A stretch of 64,000 nucleotides of DNA from Acidimicrobiia bacterium (lineage in GTDB: Bacteria; Actinomycetota; Acidimicrobiia; Acidimicrobiales; Poriferisodalaceae). Positions 61,999 to 64,000 of this stretch are shown in pieces (within the stretch, counting starts at the first letter, position 1; every line of letters begins with the position of its first letter). A model generated the notes under the pieces. The model had not been told where the DNA came from. It did no database searches and saw only the letters and a program-made list of their open reading frames with translations. The stretch spans positions 1 to 64,000 of the forward strand of contig DUBN01000079.1 of the NCBI GenBank assembly GCA_012960315.1. Direction: 5' to 3'. The translations under genes were made by a program, and so were the position numbers.

Positions 61999-62496
61999 TC
62001 AGATCAGCTCAGTCCGCATCTGCCGCCATCGCGAAGTGGCGGTAGTCAGTTCTCTCATATCGCTCGATAGCAGCACGGATTCTACGTAGATGTCGCGATC
62101 TTCTGAGGCCACCACCCATGCCCGTCCAATCACCTCATTGGCTATGAATGCCGGCCGTAGGTAGGTCAAATGCATCTCAGCTGTCGCGCACGCTAGGTCT
62201 GGTGCTTCTGTCGGAAGTGAGCCGTGGGCTGCGACGCCCATAACTTCGTCCAAGATCGTGGCCTGGATTCCGCCGTGGATGACGGTGTCAAAGCCGCAGT
62301 GATGTTCAGCGGTTTGGTGCCTCGTTTCGACCGTGCCGTCGTCGTACCTAAAAAACGTGAGATGCAAGCCTTCATCGTTAGCTACCGAGCAGCCAAAGCA
62401 GCGGTCTACACCAGACCGCTCAAGCGGATAAGGCTCGGCCGTGGTTTGAGCGTAGGGATCCGTGGAGCTTTTTGTCACGTCGGGGATGGTACGCAT
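61999..62496 (-). CDS. PaaI-type hotdog thioesterase
   Basis: The 165-residue protein has a short N-terminal arm with CFGCSVANDEGLHL near residue 33, then the hotdog with HHCGFDTVIHGGIQATILDEVMG near residues 65-87, where HGG and the Asp are active-site positions, and EMHLTYLRPA near residue 107. The CxxC at the arm (CFGC) may bind metal but is common in this subgroup. It probably cleaves an acyl-CoA made by the CoA-transferase encoded just upstream (21-base gap). Confidence 0.85.
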   Translation of the reverse strand: MRTIPDVTKSSTDPYAQTTAEPYPLERSGVDRCFGCSVANDEGLHLTFFRYDDGTVETRHQTAEHHCGFDTVIHGGIQATILDEVMGVAAHGSLPTEAPDLACATAEMHLTYLRPAFIANEVIGRAWVVASEDRDIYVESVLLSSDMRELTTATSRWRQMRTELI

Positions 62497-62517
62497 TCTG
62501 GCTAATACATGCAGCCC

Positions 62518-64000
62518 TCATTCGAGAACCTCCGCGATCGCTAGTTCAGCGATTTGGTCGCCGTCATAACCAAGAATGTCTTCTAGAACTTCCATCGAAT
62601 GCTGGCCATACGTTGGGCCCGCCCACTCGAAACCACCGACCGATCGTGAAAGTTGATAAGGAATGCCATCAATCATCACTTGACCCGCTTCCGGATGTGG
62701 TGCCCAAGGAAAGTGGCCTCGATGAACCAACTGCGGGTCGTTCATACAGTCAGAGGTGTCCTGCACCATGTGAGCCGCAATCCCATGCCGTTGCAGTCGT
62801 ATTTGTAAACCTCCCGCACCTTGATTCTTCGTCCACTCGCCAATGTCATTGTCGAGCGCTACCGATTGCTCATGCCGTTCGCGAAGAGTGAGTTCGGCAA
62901 GGTCTTCGCGACGCATTTCTTGGCAAAAGGATCGCCATTGTTCATCATTTTCACATGCGATGGCACACCATTTGTCTACTCCAGCGGTTGGGTACACCCC
63001 ATGCGGGGCCATGTCCGGGTCACTGTTCCCGCGACGAGTCGGGACTTGGCCAGTCCTTTGGTAGTCCACTATCCCCGGGGTTAGATAGTGCGTTGCCGCC
63101 TCGGCCTGGGAAAAGTCCAAATATTGGCCTTCTCCGGTGCGCCGTCGGTAATCAAGTGCCGCGAGAAGGGCTGCCGCACTGAACCGAGGCGACGTGTAGT
63201 CGGTATAAGCCATGTACGGTCCGGCAGCACCGCGGTCTGGCCATCCCGTGATGTCATAAAACCCGGCGACCGCGGCCGCAAGATTTCCGAATCCGGCAAA
63301 GTCACGCATCGGACCCGTTTGTCCGAAGACGCAGCTCGACAAAAGGATGATCCCTGGGTTGATGCCGCGAAGTACTTCGTACCCCATTCCCATCGCGTCC
63401 AGAGTTCCAGGGGTGAACGATTCGACTGCGATATCGGCCCACGCAGCCAAGTCGAGAACGACTTGTTTGGCCTCGGGTTTAGAAAGGTTAATTGCCAAGC
63501 TCATCTTGTTGGCGTTTACCGAGTGCCAAGTGATCGCGTTTTCTTGTTCAGGAATATCGTCTCGATGACCCAAGGCCCCTCTGAGTAAACACGGGCGAGT
63601 CACAGATTCAAGTCGAACGACTTCTGCTCCCCAAAACGCAAGCAGTTTCGTCGTGAGCGGTCCCGCAGCCACCCACGAAAAATCTAGAACTTTAAGGCCT
63701 TCTAGAGGTCGACTCGGTTCAAGTTTTTGGGCGGGTGGAGGAAATTCGGGACGCGACTTTCGCGAGACCCGAACTTCTTCGTCATGTTGACCTAAATCTG
63801 GTGCGGGGCCGAGTCGACGCAATGGGGATTCGCTGGCGTGGATAAAAGGCCCTGGATGACGGACTCCAGAGACGTCGTCCCAAAATTCGCGTGCTGCAAA
63901 TTGTTCACTTTCGACTACGTCCGCTAAGTCCGTTATTGGAGTAACCAAAAGAGTGCGATCGAGGCTCTCTTTCATGAACTCGGCCTTCGTTTTAGTCCTC
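62518..64000 (-). CDS. CaiB/BaiF CoA-transferase, C-terminal part of a probable two-domain protein (5' partial)
   Basis: The frame is open to the window edge. Its first ~60 residues after ATG 63975 (LADVVESEQFAAREFWDDV near residue 17) look like the C-terminal end of a CoA-transferase, and a complete second family III start follows with RPLEGLKVLDFSWVAAGPL near residue 89. It then has VNANKMSLAINLSKPEAK near residue 153 and LAAWADIAVESFTPGTLDAMGMGYE near residues 175-199. The protein is therefore probably a fused double CoA-transferase whose first domain lies outside the window. ATG 63975 is not the true start. The thioesterase gene follows 21 bases downstream. Confidence 0.82.
   Translation of the reverse strand, partial: RTKTKAEFMKESLDRTLLVTPITDLADVVESEQFAAREFWDDVSGVRHPGPFIHASESPLRRLGPAPDLGQHDEEVRVSRKSRPEFPPPAQKLEPSRPLEGLKVLDFSWVAAGPLTTKLLAFWGAEVVRLESVTRPCLLRGALGHRDDIPEQENAITWHSVNANKMSLAINLSKPEAKQVVLDLAAWADIAVESFTPGTLDAMGMGYEVLRGINPGIILLSSCVFGQTGPMRDFAGFGNLAAAVAGFYDITGWPDRGAAGPYMAYTDYTSPRFSAAALLAALDYRRRTGEGQYLDFSQAEAATHYLTPGIVDYQRTGQVPTRRGNSDPDMAPHGVYPTAGVDKWCAIACENDEQWRSFCQEMRREDLAELTLRERHEQSVALDNDIGEWTKNQGAGGLQIRLQRHGIAAHMVQDTSDCMNDPQLVHRGHFPWAPHPEAGQVMIDGIPYQLSRSVGGFEWAGPTYGQHSMEVLEDILGYDGDQIAELAIAEVLE

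Overview
The window looks like chromosome of an uncultured actinobacterium, most likely of the class Acidimicrobiia. This is inference from four things: four F420/flavin luciferase-like (LLM) oxidoreductases, many CoA-handling enzymes (CaiB/BaiF CoA-transferases, acyl-CoA dehydrogenases, thioesterases, a carboxylase beta subunit, an acyl-CoA ligase), lipoproteins of the type LLAVLFAFALVAAAC followed by Ser/Asp/Glu-rich linkers, and an Adn/AddAB-like nuclease-helicase pair. Base composition is moderate. Genes are very tightly packed, with many 4-base ATGA overlaps and several convergent genes that overlap at their 3' ends. I see no rRNA, tRNA, phage, IS element or CRISPR array.

Layout. 1-1961: 3' part of a form II CoxL-like molybdenum hydroxylase. 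1947-4924 (minus): a phenylacetyl-CoA epoxidase-like operon paaA-paaD-tetR-paaB-paaC, preceded by a perfect 20-bp palindrome abutting a TATAAT -10 box. 4975-7996 (minus): MTA/SAH deaminase, methylthioinosine/purine phosphorylase and a DUF3445 haem oxygenase-like protein. 8076-10147: LivH/LivM-type permeases without ATPases or binding protein. 10084-10785: a DUF2889 gene broken by three frameshifts, behind an SDR gene. 11756-14821: CoA-transferase, thioesterase and LLM enzyme. 14847-21396: AddB-like and AddA-like recombination nuclease/helicase. 21359-24636 (minus): ECF sigma factor, a membrane-anchored partner and an amidase.

24767-31352 (minus): a run of SDR, CoA-transferase, TauD-type dioxygenase, LLM enzyme, thioesterase, esterase and cytochrome P450. 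It reads as a catabolic or modification cassette for an unknown lipid-like substrate and is the best candidate here for an undescribed pathway. 31422-34925: YihY-type membrane protein, MFS transporter, a 43-codon remnant of a hydroxyisobutyrate dehydrogenase-like gene, an alpha/beta hydrolase and a small membrane protein. 34922-43689: a second acyl-CoA region (SDRs, two acyl-CoA dehydrogenases, carboxylase beta subunit, TesB, hotdog thioesterase, LLM enzyme, YbaK-like deacylase).

43784-47398 (minus): two paralogous Liv-type substrate-binding lipoproteins, each with a near-identical terminator stem, and a repeat-rich region between them. 47571-52906: LLM enzyme, S4 RNA-binding protein, hydratase-like protein, MFS transporter and ABC-F ATPase. 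52910-62496: housekeeping and mixed genes (SbcD-like phosphoesterase, PPOX-type protein, SurE, hydrolase, VOC protein, MFS, acyl-CoA ligase, Maf, Dus, 5-formyl-THF cyclo-ligase, thioesterase). 62518-64000 (minus): 3' part of what looks like a two-domain CaiB/BaiF CoA-transferase that runs off the window.

All product names are from reading the translated sequence and recalled family signatures. No database search was run.
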